A stretch of DNA of 64,000 nt from JBFWNG01 sp050251195. GTDB lineage: Bacteria > Bdellovibrionota_B > Oligoflexia > Oligoflexales > Oligoflexaceae. Positions 52,405 through 61,377 of this stretch are shown in pieces. The notes under the pieces are model-generated. The model did not search any database and had not been told where the DNA came from. It saw only the letters and a list, made by a program, of their open reading frames with translations. A program made the translations under genes and the position numbers. Positions within the stretch are counted from its first letter, which is position 1, and each line of letters starts with the position of its first letter. The stretch is taken from NCBI GenBank assembly GCA_050251195.1, contig JBFWNG010000004.1, forward strand, positions 1-64,000, written 5' to 3'.

Positions 52405-54132
52405 ATGACGACTCCTATATCGCAGCCGCAAGGGGCAGCTGATAGATATTCATCCGCAATTGTTTCGGAAATAGAAAAGCAACTCGACAGCAAAGTTCAG
52501 TACGTCCCGTCTCCAAAGTATCTGGACGAAGATACGATCATCGTTTCGGCTACTCAGCTTATCGGGACTGCAAGGAAAATCAAAGAGTCAATGCCGTTTC
52601 TCGCGGACGTTTGTGGTGTCGATTATCCAGGGCGCGACAAGCGGTTTGACGTCGTTTATCACTTCGCAAATATCGAAAAAAATCAAAGACTCCGGGTCAA
52701 GGTCATGGTGGGCGAAGACGAAAGCATTCCTTCGTTAACCTCGCTATTTAAAGGGGCAAACTGGTTCGAGCGTGAAACCTTCGACATGTTTGGGATCAAA
52801 TTCGACGGCCATCCGAACTTGAGACGTATTCTTTGTCACGAGGATTTTGTTGGGCATGCGCTGCGCAAGGACTATCCCGTAGACGGAAACCAACCGCTTA
52901 TAACGCCACTTCAGCACGTGTTCGAAAAAGACCGCGAGCGAATGATGGCGGAAGAAAGCGATTATCTTTCCGACCGTGTATGGATTAACATCGGTCCCGC
53001 GCACCCGGCAACCCACGGAACACTTCGGTTCATGGCGGTCCTTTCGGGCGAGACCATCGAAAAGGTCGACGTCGAAATCGGTTATCTTCACCGATGTTTC
53101 GAAAAAATGTGCGAAACGCACAACTATAACCAAATCATTCCTTACACCGATCGGTTGAATTACCTTTCGTCGCCCCTAAACAACAACGCATGGTGTCGCA
53201 CCATCGAAAAGATGCTGGGCGTCGAAGTGCCTGCTCGAGCGAAAACGATTCGAATTATTCTCGACGAGTTTTCCCGAATCATGGACCACTTTGTTTGCAA
53301 CAGTATCCAAGCGGTGGATTTAGGTGCGCTCACCAACCTGTGGTTGGGTTTTTCCGCGCGCGAGGCAGTTTATGACCTTCTCGAGAAAATGTCGGGAGCT
53401 CGACTTACCGTTTCGATCGCGCGAGTGGGGGGGCTAGGATTTGACTTGCCAAAAGATTTTGTTAAGCAAGCCAAAGAAACGCTCAAGGTCATCAAGAGGT
53501 CGCATTACGACCTATCGAGTTTGCTCGTCAAAAACAGGATCTTTATTGACCGAACGATGAACGTCGGGAAAATCGAAGGTAAGAATGCGGTCAACTGGGG
53601 TTTTGCGGGTCCCTGTTTGCGTGCGTCCGGGGTGCCCCGAGATCTTCGCGTGGATGCCCCCTATGACGGTTATGAAAACTTCAAGTTCGATATCCCTGTG
53701 GGCCATCGTGGCGACGTCTATGACCGATTCATGGTACGCATGGATGAGATATTGGAAAGCTGCAAGATCATCGAGCAGGCGCTCGACAATATTCCAGAAG
53801 GACCCATTTCCGTTAAGGATCCCACTATCACGTTGCCGGACAAGCAGGACGTTTACGGAAATATCGAAGGTCTCATGAATCAATTCATGTTGGTTATTCA
53901 CGGCGTCAAAGTTCCGCCGTCCGAAATTTATTGTGCATCCGAAGGGAGCAACGGTGAGCTAGGCTTCTATGTGGTGAGTGACGGCAGTGGTACGCCTTAT
54001 CGCGTGAAGTGTCGACCACCTTGCTTTGCAATTTTTCAAGCCTTCTCGGAGATGGTAGAAGGATCTCTAATCGCCGACGCGGTGGCGGCTTTGAGCAGCA
54101 TTAACATTATCGCGGGCGAACTTGACAGGTAA
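52405..54132 (+). CDS. nuoCD: NADH-quinone oxidoreductase subunits C and D, fused
   Basis: 575-residue fusion of the 30-kDa (NuoC, about 1-185) and 49-kDa (NuoD, about 190-575) subunits of the complex I peripheral arm. NuoC part: WFERETFDMFGIKFDGHPNLR (in part) and RKDYP. NuoD part: NIGPAHPATHGTLRF, GYLHRCFEKMCE and YTDRLNYLSS, with conserved His/Asp/Tyr lining the quinone site, and a C-terminal PPCFAIFQAF and INIIAGELDR end. The fusion occurs in enterobacteria and some delta-like groups. AAAGGGA precedes ATG. First gene of a six-subunit operon. Confidence 0.97.
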   Translation: MTTPISQPQGAADRYSSAIVSEIEKQLDSKVQYVPSPKYLDEDTIIVSATQLIGTARKIKESMPFLADVCGVDYPGRDKRFDVVYHFANIEKNQRLRVKVMVGEDESIPSLTSLFKGANWFERETFDMFGIKFDGHPNLRRILCHEDFVGHALRKDYPVDGNQPLITPLQHVFEKDRERMMAEESDYLSDRVWINIGPAHPATHGTLRFMAVLSGETIEKVDVEIGYLHRCFEKMCETHNYNQIIPYTDRLNYLSSPLNNNAWCRTIEKMLGVEVPARAKTIRIILDEFSRIMDHFVCNSIQAVDLGALTNLWLGFSAREAVYDLLEKMSGARLTVSIARVGGLGFDLPKDFVKQAKETLKVIKRSHYDLSSLLVKNRIFIDRTMNVGKIEGKNAVNWGFAGPCLRASGVPRDLRVDAPYDGYENFKFDIPVGHRGDVYDRFMVRMDEILESCKIIEQALDNIPEGPISVKDPTITLPDKQDVYGNIEGLMNQFMLVIHGVKVPPSEIYCASEGSNGELGFYVVSDGSGTPYRVKCRPPCFAIFQAFSEMVEGSLIADAVAALSSINIIAGELDR

Positions 54133-54143
54133 TCGGAGAGGAC

Positions 54144-54608
54144 ATGAGTTTTTCACCAGCACTTAAGGAAAAAATAAACGGATATTTGACGCGCTATGAA
54201 ACGCGAAGATCGGCAATTCTGCCTATTCTTCACGCGATTCAAGACGAGTGTGGTTGGATTAGCGGCGAGCAGGTCCAAACGCTCGACCGGGAATTTGATT
54301 TGCCCGAAGTGCATGTGCGGGAGGTGTTGACCTTCTACAGCATGTATCGTCAGCAAAAGCCGGCAAAACACACGATTCTATTTTGTGACAATATCGTGTG
54401 CTGCATGATGGGGGCGAAACCTGCGATGGAGAAAATCAAAGAAAAAGTAAACGCCGTTAACGCGCAGAAGGGCGAACAAGTACTGAGCCTGCAAGGAGTT
54501 CCGTGCTTGGGCGTTTGCGACGGCGCACCGGCGATGCTGGTGAATAAAGATAGATACCTAAAAGTGACCGCTGATAACGTTGATCAGATTCTGAGTAAAT
54601 ACATCTAA
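54144..54608 (+). CDS. nuoE: NADH-quinone oxidoreductase subunit E
   Basis: 154-residue thioredoxin-fold 2Fe-2S subunit (24 kDa type). Cluster N1a ligands are visible in CDNIVCC and CLGVCDGAPAM. The N-terminal helical part reads ILPILHAIQDECGWI and VREVLTFYSMY, as in the family. It assists electron entry from NADH beside NuoF in the cytoplasm. Separated by 11 bases from nuoCD and 14 from nuoF; GGAG precedes ATG. Confidence 0.97.
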   Translation: MSFSPALKEKINGYLTRYETRRSAILPILHAIQDECGWISGEQVQTLDREFDLPEVHVREVLTFYSMYRQQKPAKHTILFCDNIVCCMMGAKPAMEKIKEKVNAVNAQKGEQVLSLQGVPCLGVCDGAPAMLVNKDRYLKVTADNVDQILSKYI

Positions 54609-54622
54609 GGAAATAGCTGAAC

Positions 54623-55888
54623 ATGGGAAATACGCTCGAAAAGGTCAAGATACTCACCCAATTTGAAGGAATTCCTAACAGTCGTACCATCTCCTGCTAC
54701 AAGCAGCACGGTGGTTACTCGGCGGTCGAGAAAGCGCTGAAAAAGACGCCGGCGGAAATAATCGACACTGTCAAAGCGTCGGGCCTCAGGGGGCGCGGTG
54801 GCGCGGGCTTTCCCACCGGTCTAAAATGGAGCTTTGTTCCCAAGAACGATACGGGGCCGAAATATCTTCTGTGCAATAATGACGAAGGCGAGCCGGGAAC
54901 TTTCAAGGATCGCTATATTTGCGAACTGAGTCCACACATGCTCGTCGAAGGAATGATCATCGCGGGTTTTGCGATGGGCGCCAACAAAGGTTATATCTAC
55001 ACCCGTTGCGAGTTTTACGAAGAAATCGAATGGCTTGAAACGGCTATTAAGGAAGCTTACGAAGCGGGCTACCTCGGGAAAAACATCCTAGGTTCGGGGT
55101 ATTCGTTTGATCTTGATCATTATGCGGGCGCGGGAGCTTACATCTGCGGCGAGGAGACGGGCCTCATTTCTTCGCTCGAGGGCAAGAAAGGCCAGCCGAA
55201 GGTAAAACCGCCGTTTCCGGCTATTTCGGGTTACCTCAACCGCCCAACTATCGTCAATAACACCGAGACGCTTGCAGCAGTTCCGTGGATCATCAACAAC
55301 GGTCCAGAAGCATACAAAGCCATCGGCACTGAGAAGAGTCCCGGCACGAAACTGTTTTGTATTTCGGGGCCCGTGAAAAAACCCGGTGTCTACGAATTGC
55401 CGCTTGGGTATCCGTTTGAGCGTTTCCTCAATGAGGACGTCGGCGGAATGTTGCCGGGCAAAGAACTCAAGGCATGCATCCCCGGAGGCGCTTCCGCGCC
55501 GATTCTTCTTCCTGAAGAGCTGTCCGGTCTGACGATGGACTACGAAGCGATCGCGGGTAAAGGAAGCATGTTGGGATCCGGCGCTGTCATGATCATTCCG
55601 AAAGACCAGTCGATGGTTGAGCTTCTCAAAGTGATAGCAGATTTCTTCGCGCATGAAAGCTGCGGCCAATGCACGCCTTGTCGCGAAGGGACCGGATGGT
55701 TAGCGAACATTATGATGGGCGTAAAACAGCGAACAGCGAGCGACCACGACGTGGATATGCTCTTTACAATAGCGCAAAATATGGGCGGCAAGACGATCTG
55801 CGCGTTGTCTGATGCGGCGGCGATGCCGACAATGTCTATTGTTAAGAAGTTTGGCAACGAAATCAAAGAATACCTAAAAGCGAGGTAA
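54623..55888 (+). CDS. nuoF: NADH-quinone oxidoreductase subunit F
   Basis: 421-residue NADH-binding flavoprotein of complex I. FMN and NADH sites: GLRGRGGAGFPTGLKW, CNNDEGEPGTFKDR and GAGAYICGEETGLISSLEG. 4Fe-4S cluster N3 ligands: ESCGQCTPCREG and a later Cys in GKTICALSDAAAMP. It takes hydride from NADH and passes electrons to NuoE and NuoG. Length is normal. AAGGAAA lies before ATG. Confidence 0.98.
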   Translation: MGNTLEKVKILTQFEGIPNSRTISCYKQHGGYSAVEKALKKTPAEIIDTVKASGLRGRGGAGFPTGLKWSFVPKNDTGPKYLLCNNDEGEPGTFKDRYICELSPHMLVEGMIIAGFAMGANKGYIYTRCEFYEEIEWLETAIKEAYEAGYLGKNILGSGYSFDLDHYAGAGAYICGEETGLISSLEGKKGQPKVKPPFPAISGYLNRPTIVNNTETLAAVPWIINNGPEAYKAIGTEKSPGTKLFCISGPVKKPGVYELPLGYPFERFLNEDVGGMLPGKELKACIPGGASAPILLPEELSGLTMDYEAIAGKGSMLGSGAVMIIPKDQSMVELLKVIADFFAHESCGQCTPCREGTGWLANIMMGVKQRTASDHDVDMLFTIAQNMGGKTICALSDAAAMPTMSIVKKFGNEIKEYLKAR

Positions 55889-55895
55889 CAATAAA

Positions 55896-57377
55896 GTGGC
55901 TGACGCGACAAGTGACGTAGTGAATATTGAACTCAATGGCAAGACCGTTGCCTGCAAGAAGGGTATGACGGTTATGCAGGTGGCGAAGAAGGAGAACGTC
56001 TCCATTCCCCATTTCTGCTGGCATCCCGGACTGTCGATTGCAGGCGTATGTCGCTTCTGCATGGTAGAAGTCGAAGGTCGGCCGAAGTTGGAAATAGCTT
56101 GCAACTTGCAAGTGGCGGAAGGGATGAAAATTCGTACCGACTCCAGCAAGTCAAAAGAAGCGCACAAGTGGGCCCTCGAGTTCCATCTTATCAACCATCC
56201 TTTGGATTGCCCGATCTGCGACCAAGCCGGCGAATGCGAATTGCAAAACTATTACATGGAAGTCGGCAAATACGACAGCGAGATGACCCGTCCTAAGGTT
56301 CTAAAGCCAAAAGCTCTGGAAGTCGGAGGCGATCTCGTCCTCGACACCGAGCGATGCATCCTTTGTTCTCGCTGTGTGAGATTCGAAGCCGAAGTCACAA
56401 AGACTGACGCTCTTGGAATTTTCGAGCGGGGCGACAGGTCCATCATCGGCACTTATCCCGACAAGAAAATCGAGCACAACTATACCGACAACCTCGTGGA
56501 CATTTGTCCCGTCGGCGCGTTTACGTCGAAGGACTTCCGCTTCAAGCAACGCGTGTGGTTCCTCAAGGAAAAGGCTACGACGTGTCCGGGATGTTCAACA
56601 GGCTGTCAGGTCGACGTGCACGCTAAGCCGCAAGCGAAGCGCTACTTCCGACTCAAACCTCGGTCGTCGGAAATCAACGGCGAGTGGATGTGCGACGTCG
56701 GCCGCAAAACATACAAACACCTCAACAAGGAAAATCGCCTTATATTCCCAAAGGTCAACGGCAAGGCAACGACCGTCGACGCCGCGACAGACGCTCTCGT
56801 CGCCGAACTGAAGGCAACGAAGGCGGACAACTGGGCTCTTCTTGTGACGCCGCAGTACACAACGCAAGAATACGAAGCGTTATTCCAGTTCGCGACCAAC
56901 GACCTTGGGATCAAGAAGGTCTATCAGTGGCGTCAATCCAAAGAAAAGATCGATGATTTCGACGGTATTCTTTACCGCGGCGACCACAACGCCAACACCA
57001 ACGGCTTGCTCCAGGTTGCGAAAAAATACAATCTCAACTGGACCGCTAAAGATCAGTTCGACATGCTCGCGCAGTCCGGCGCGACCAATGTGATCGTGGT
57101 ATGCCCCGAAATTCCATCGAGTTTCCCGGATCTCGAAGCCCAGCTTAAGGGTCTTTCTGAGTTGAAATATGTTTCCTTCTGGTCGGTGACTAACGTCGTG
57201 GAAAAATTCTCGGCACCACATATGTTGCCGTTGAAAGGTTTTGCGGAGAAAAAGGGCTCGTTCATCAACTACGCGAACAAGACAACAGAGCTTCTCGAAA
57301 GCTTTGAAAGCCCAACTGCTTACGCCCGTGATATAGTGGAAGTTGTATCGGTTCTTAAACAAAAATGGATGGCTTAA
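55896..57377 (+). CDS. nuoG: NADH-quinone oxidoreductase subunit G, short form
   Basis: 493 residues from a GTG start (AGGTAA upstream). The N-terminal 2Fe-2S ferredoxin domain (Cys in VACKKG, CWHPG, GVCRFCMVEV), the His/Cys cluster region (CPICDQAGECELQNY), the 4Fe-4S CILCSRCVRF motif and CPVGAF are intact (1-220). Then TTCPGCSTGCQ begins the molybdopterin-like part, which here is only about 260 residues instead of 450 or more. The shortened C-terminal domain has no molybdenum role in complex I anyway. It carries electrons along the peripheral arm. nuoI follows after 10 bases. Confidence 0.95.
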   Translation: MADATSDVVNIELNGKTVACKKGMTVMQVAKKENVSIPHFCWHPGLSIAGVCRFCMVEVEGRPKLEIACNLQVAEGMKIRTDSSKSKEAHKWALEFHLINHPLDCPICDQAGECELQNYYMEVGKYDSEMTRPKVLKPKALEVGGDLVLDTERCILCSRCVRFEAEVTKTDALGIFERGDRSIIGTYPDKKIEHNYTDNLVDICPVGAFTSKDFRFKQRVWFLKEKATTCPGCSTGCQVDVHAKPQAKRYFRLKPRSSEINGEWMCDVGRKTYKHLNKENRLIFPKVNGKATTVDAATDALVAELKATKADNWALLVTPQYTTQEYEALFQFATNDLGIKKVYQWRQSKEKIDDFDGILYRGDHNANTNGLLQVAKKYNLNWTAKDQFDMLAQSGATNVIVVCPEIPSSFPDLEAQLKGLSELKYVSFWSVTNVVEKFSAPHMLPLKGFAEKKGSFINYANKTTELLESFESPTAYARDIVEVVSVLKQKWMA

Positions 57378-57387
57378 GGAAAGCAAA

Positions 57388-57993
57388 ATGGCAGTAAAAC
57401 CTGTATTTGTTCCCAAACCTAGCACGAATATCTTCTCGGCGGCTTGGGGTTACATGTCCAGTATCAGATCCGGCATGGTTCACACCATGAAGATTTTCTT
57501 CGAACAATTGCTCGGCAAGGAAAAGCCCGTCACCGTCCAATGGCCCGAACAACCGGCAACCTACGGTGAGCGCTTTAAGGGCAAACACTTCCTCACGCTC
57601 CGCGACGACGGTCAAGTGCGCTGCACCGCATGCTTCCTCTGCGCGACCAACTGCCCCGCCCAATGCATCCACATCGAAGCGGGTCAGCACCCCGACAACG
57701 AGATCGAAAAATACCCGGTGCGGTTTGAAATCGACATCCTACGCTGCGTCTTCTGCGGCTATTGCGAAGAAGCCTGCCCCGTCGATGCCATCCGCCTCGG
57801 TCCAGAGTACGTCATGACAGGCGGCGCCACCGAAAAGTGGATCTACACCAAGGACTACCTCGTCAGCCGTCCCGAACTCCAAGGCGGCGTCCACTCCGTC
57901 AAAGACGAAAACGTCAAACACAAAACGATCAACACCCACGTCGGCGCCAAGGAATACCATCCCGAAACCCCGCACGGCGGCGCAGGGCATTAA
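57388..57993 (+). CDS. nuoI: NADH-quinone oxidoreductase subunit I
   Basis: 201-residue ferredoxin-like subunit carrying clusters N6a and N6b: CTACFLCATNCPAQCI and CVFCGYCEEACPVDAI. Start 57388 chosen for AAGGAAAG upstream and because it avoids overlap with nuoG. Amphipathic N-terminus with a peripheral helix as in the family. Last complex I gene here; nuoH, which usually lies between nuoG and nuoI, is absent, as are nuoA, B and J-N. Confidence 0.97.
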   Translation: MAVKPVFVPKPSTNIFSAAWGYMSSIRSGMVHTMKIFFEQLLGKEKPVTVQWPEQPATYGERFKGKHFLTLRDDGQVRCTACFLCATNCPAQCIHIEAGQHPDNEIEKYPVRFEIDILRCVFCGYCEEACPVDAIRLGPEYVMTGGATEKWIYTKDYLVSRPELQGGVHSVKDENVKHKTINTHVGAKEYHPETPHGGAGH

Positions 57994-57995
57994 TT

Positions 57996-58037
57996 GATCC
58001 TGCGCTAGCGCTGGATTGGTTCAGCGCGAGCGGGATC
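57996..58037. repeat. Imperfect hairpin after nuoI
   Basis: GATCCTGCGCTAGCGCTG faces CAGCGCGAGCGGGATC across an 8-base loop, with a few mismatches. It starts 3 bases after the nuoI stop. It contains a CCTGCGC core like other short hairpins of the window, and lacks a T run. Confidence 0.55.
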
Positions 58038-58088
58038 GTCACGTCCAGCGCGAAGCGTATAGGGCATCTCAACACAAGGAGTGTGTCG

Positions 58089-59528
58089 ATGTTTCTTCGT
58101 CTGTTCTTCACTATTGCCGTTGTCGCATGGAGTGGCGTCAGCTTTTCGCAGCAAGTTGTCTTCCAAACAGGGAAGGTCTATGCGTTGTTCAATTTTGCCC
58201 AAACGATAAGCGGGAACCCCCACCGATCTCAGACCTTGAAAGACTACTTTGACCAAAGTAAATTCAATGACGCTCCAACCAAAGCAGCAATTTCGGAGTT
58301 TGCCGAGGTCGCCAAAGTCTTTCGTAAGAGCTGGGAGTTTGACGAATACCCTGCAAAGCGCTTCATGGATCAAAGCCTTGGTTCTATATTTCTCATTCAG
58401 GCAACTTATTCAAAAGATTTAAAGGACCTTAGTCAACGTACAGAGGGCCTTTTACCTCTTTCCCTTCATAAAAGACTATTCAATGCCTTGGCTATAATAG
58501 AGCCAATTTACGACGAACTCGTCTGGAACCCAAGTACCAAAGGACTTCTGGAATATGAAACAAAAGTAAAGGAGTTGGCACGGAGGGTGAACGTTAATGC
58601 AATGTATGACAAGACTAAGGCGTTCTACGGAGCAGAATGGCCAAGTGAAACCCCGTTTGTAGTGTCCCTTTATCCGATTCCTGGAACTAAGGGCGAAGCG
58701 CCAGGAGAGTCTACGGAGACGGTAGAGTCGGTCGCTGTACTTGTCGGAAGGCCAGCCGATCCGGGCAAGGTAGCAGATGTATTTGGTGTTGCCTTTCACG
58801 AGATGTCTCACTCGATCTTTCGCGCGCAGCCCGCGGAATTTCAAAATAAAATCGATAAGTACTTCAAAAACTCAACCTCTAAATTTGCCGGGCTCGCTTA
58901 TCGATATGCCAACGAAGCGGTCGCTACGGTCGTAGGGAATGTATGGGCGTTCAAGAAAGCGACGGGGAAGATGCTTGAAGGGAAGTGGTACGGACATCCT
59001 ATTATCGACGCCTATGCCAAGGAGATATACCCCGTGATTGAGCCATACATCGAATCTGGCAAAAGAATGGATCAGGCACTGATTGACCGAATGATCGTCT
59101 CATTCGAAAGGCGCTTGGGCGACACTCTCCTGGACTACACCTCAATTTTTGACGAAATAAAACTTCTGTCCGATAAAGTGCATATGACAAACTTTCGGCC
59201 CGCTGCTCAAAAATACTTCCGTATCCGAGAAATTGGGAGAAGTTCTCTTGACGGTTATCAGGGCGGCGACTCATCCGCTCCTTTGGTCGTTCTCTTCCTG
59301 GAAAAAGATTACGAACAGGTTGAGAAACTCTCACATCAGTTCAAGGCTATAAGTCCACACCTTAAAGTGTTGAAAGAGGAAAGAAAAGTTATCGTCTCTC
59401 TTGTTGACGAAAACCAGCGTCCATTTATCCTTATCAAACTCAATAGTAGCGCCGACATAAATCTTGCGTTGGAAAAACTCAGCTCCGAAGGAAAAATCAA
59501 ACCCGACTCCCCCGTCATCCGCTACTAA
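58089..59528 (+). CDS. Secreted putative zinc metallopeptidase
   Basis: 479 residues from ATG 58089 (AAGGAG upstream); an upstream extension in the same frame is shadow of nuoI. Signal peptide about 1-20 (SGVSFSQ). Zinc motif H237-E-M-S-H241 in VAFHEMSHSIF, and E276 in YANEAVATVVGN at a distance and context typical of gluzincin NExxA motifs. No other domain is recognised; the C-terminal 150 residues are mixed alpha/beta. It is probably a periplasmic or secreted protease; substrate unknown. The gene converges on the methyltransferase gene with only a hairpin between them. Confidence 0.82.
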   Translation: MFLRLFFTIAVVAWSGVSFSQQVVFQTGKVYALFNFAQTISGNPHRSQTLKDYFDQSKFNDAPTKAAISEFAEVAKVFRKSWEFDEYPAKRFMDQSLGSIFLIQATYSKDLKDLSQRTEGLLPLSLHKRLFNALAIIEPIYDELVWNPSTKGLLEYETKVKELARRVNVNAMYDKTKAFYGAEWPSETPFVVSLYPIPGTKGEAPGESTETVESVAVLVGRPADPGKVADVFGVAFHEMSHSIFRAQPAEFQNKIDKYFKNSTSKFAGLAYRYANEAVATVVGNVWAFKKATGKMLEGKWYGHPIIDAYAKEIYPVIEPYIESGKRMDQALIDRMIVSFERRLGDTLLDYTSIFDEIKLLSDKVHMTNFRPAAQKYFRIREIGRSSLDGYQGGDSSAPLVVLFLEKDYEQVEKLSHQFKAISPHLKVLKEERKVIVSLVDENQRPFILIKLNSSADINLALEKLSSEGKIKPDSPVIRY

Positions 59529-59548
59529 AACCTGCTCTGGTGCAGGTT
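59529..59548. repeat. Short hairpin between convergent genes
   Basis: AACCTGC and GCAGGTT enclose a 6-base loop and exactly fill the space between the two convergent stop codons. It belongs to the CCTGC hairpin group. Transcript-end role likely, without a long T run. Confidence 0.65.
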
Positions 59549-60252
59549 CACCGTGCGATATAGAGCCCCCGCCCGATCAGACCTTTCTCGTCAAAATCGA
59601 CCTTGAGTCCATGGTCTGTGAAGGCCTGCAACATTTCGGGCCTGGTGAATAGGCCCATCTCCAAATCCTCTGTGAAATACTCTACGCCGGAAGGCGTTGC
59701 GACAAGAAAGTGTTCCGTCATGGCCGACATACCGTCTTTGACGCCCGAGACGCCCATTCGACATATTTTCGTTCCAGCGTTTTCATAGGTCTTCATGATC
59801 ATGTAGCCAGGATTATATTCGCTCGGCTCAATCCAGGGTTCGGCAATGATGATGCCCCCTGGCTTTAAGTGCGCTTTAAAACGACCGATAGTTCGTTGAA
59901 GTCCATCCTTGGTCCTAACGAAACCGATTGCTGAAAACAAGCAAAGCACGACGTCGAATTTTTCTCTCAAATCAAATGAAACCATATCTGCACAAGAAAA
60001 TTTACCGGATGGAACTTTTGACTGCGCGATAGGGATAAACTTCGGCTCAAGGTCAATGCCGGTGATCGAGAAGTCCTTTGCCAAGAATTTTGCATGCTCC
60101 CCCGTTCCGCATGCTACGTCCAGAACGGTCTTCGCATGGGGTGCGTACTGCTTGATGATCTCACACACCCGCGCAGTCTCTGTCCCGTAATCTTTACCGG
60201 AATAAATTAAGTCATAAAATCCGGCGCTCTTTTGGTAGCTCTTTGTGGCCAT
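59548..60252 (-). CDS. SAM-dependent methyltransferase (class I)
   Basis: 234-residue cytoplasmic enzyme. S-adenosylmethionine motif I is VLDVACGTGEHA, the acidic end of strand 2 is ITGIDLE, and the later strand reads FDVVLCLFSAIGFV. The beta-strand VEYFTEDLEMGLF near the C-terminus fits the glycine/sarcosine-like or UbiE-like small-molecule methyltransferases. The substrate is not clear. AGGGCC precedes ATG. It stands alone on the minus strand. Confidence 0.9.
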   Translation of the reverse strand: MATKSYQKSAGFYDLIYSGKDYGTETARVCEIIKQYAPHAKTVLDVACGTGEHAKFLAKDFSITGIDLEPKFIPIAQSKVPSGKFSCADMVSFDLREKFDVVLCLFSAIGFVRTKDGLQRTIGRFKAHLKPGGIIIAEPWIEPSEYNPGYMIMKTYENAGTKICRMGVSGVKDGMSAMTEHFLVATPSGVEYFTEDLEMGLFTRPEMLQAFTDHGLKVDFDEKGLIGRGLYIAR

Positions 60253-60553
60253 CCAGGCCCTCCCGTTTCTTCTGCAGTTGCGCTCTATAGAGGTTATGCG
60301 CCCTACAAAGTATGGTCAAGTTGCTTTCGTTAGGGTTCCTACCGGGTCTAAAGCTTTTCCTGAAACAGAAATTCGAGAATAAATAGACGACAAGGGCTAG
60401 ATCGGACCCTGATGAAAAAGTCAGTCACTATACGGTAATATGATGTTGGGCTAGCGGCCAAATCCCGCTCCAGCGCAGGTTGTGTTTAACGGGAGCTTGC
60501 TATCAGGCGCGAGGTTAATTAGAGTCTCCAAATCTCTTAAGTAGGAAGACACC
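60253..60553. other. Intergenic region without recognised gene
   Basis: The 301 bases lie between divergent genes. An incomplete piece of the CCTGCG hairpin (GCTCCAGCGCAGGTTG) is at about 60469-60484. No convincing promoter or ORF is seen. AGGAAGAC precedes the ATG at 60554. Confidence 0.5.
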
Positions 60554-61216
60554 ATGAAGCGAATGACGACAACTATTTTTCTAGCCTTGGGTTTGCTGGG
60601 TTTCGCTAGCGTAGGTTTGGCGAGAACGATTGAAGTTGTTTTAGATGCTCCTGAGTATATGGTGAAGTATCATTCGACCTCGATCACGTTGGGATTGCGC
60701 TATGCCAGTGGTCAGGTTGTTGCTCAAACTCTTTTTTCCCGCGAAGAGCTAAGGGAAGGAGTTGTTTCGAAACAGTTTAATGTTTATGACGATGAAGAAC
60801 TTGCGGCGTGTTCGTTTTCCTGGATAATTGCTGACAAGCCCCATCTTTCGATCGAGCCTCACATACCGTTGCTGACAGTTTCGAATCCGCCTGCTCAAAA
60901 GGGTTCTTGCTCCTGGAACGAAACTGGATCTGTTGCCTTTCTGAAACTCGGTGGTAATTTTGATGACGTCACCATCAAAGTGGCGGCGGAAGCTTTTGAA
61001 AATCGCGATGCTGTCCTGCTCATTGGTAAAATGAACTATCCCCACCTCAGTAGTCCGTTTACGTTTTACACTCCGCACCGATCGACCGAGTGGCGGGTTC
61101 ATGTCTTGACTCCGGGGGCTATATCCCGGACTGTTAGCTTGCAGTGGAGTTTGAGGAATAATCAGCGAGAGACGGAAGAATTCGAAGCTCTCGAACCTAC
61201 GATAGAAATTCAGTAG
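60554..61216 (+). CDS. Exported protein, LDAPEY paralogue A
   Basis: 220 residues with a signal peptide (about 1-23, ending GLA). The mature start RTIEVVLDAPEYMVKYHSTSI aligns with RPVDFVLDSPAYIAKEHTAYL of the product at 62598. Further shared elements: LSREELREG / LSRDELRSG, a mid-chain SCSWNETGSVA / ECVFNEDGSVA, and a NFDDVTIKVAAEAFEN / KFDDITIAVSPDALDN pair. Two Cys probably form a disulphide. A compact beta-rich periplasmic or secreted domain is likely. The two copies flank the metallopeptidase lipoprotein gene. Confidence 0.8.
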   Translation: MKRMTTTIFLALGLLGFASVGLARTIEVVLDAPEYMVKYHSTSITLGLRYASGQVVAQTLFSREELREGVVSKQFNVYDDEELAACSFSWIIADKPHLSIEPHIPLLTVSNPPAQKGSCSWNETGSVAFLKLGGNFDDVTIKVAAEAFENRDAVLLIGKMNYPHLSSPFTFYTPHRSTEWRVHVLTPGAISRTVSLQWSLRNNQRETEEFEALEPTIEIQ

Positions 61217-61251
61217 ATTCTTCGCTTCGCTCCAACCTGTCGGACAATTCC

Positions 61252-61330
61252 TTCTGCGTTTCCTTTATTCCGCGCTTCCGCGTTCAATTAAGAGATCGCG
61301 GAAACGTTGAGGTTTGGGAAACGCTGAAAG
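61252..61330. repeat. Dispersed palindrome, copy 3
   Basis: About 79 bases with inner arms CGCTTCCGCG and CGCGGAAACG (one mismatch) around a 14-base loop TTCAATTAAGAGAT. It is nearly identical to the reverse complement of copy 2 at 35787-35858. It lies between convergent genes. A piece of the REP-like motif (TTCTTCGCTTCGCTC, about 61218-61232) sits just before it. Confidence 0.85.
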
Positions 61331-61377
61331 GGTCGGGCGCAAGCAACATAGGCTGCTCAATATCGTAATATAGACCG

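Noticed and set aside
57762..58088. Extension of the 58089 peptidase frame back into nuoI
   Set aside because: The extra 109 codons overlap nuoI, are extremely Arg/Pro-rich, and a strong ribosome site and signal peptide mark the start at 58089.
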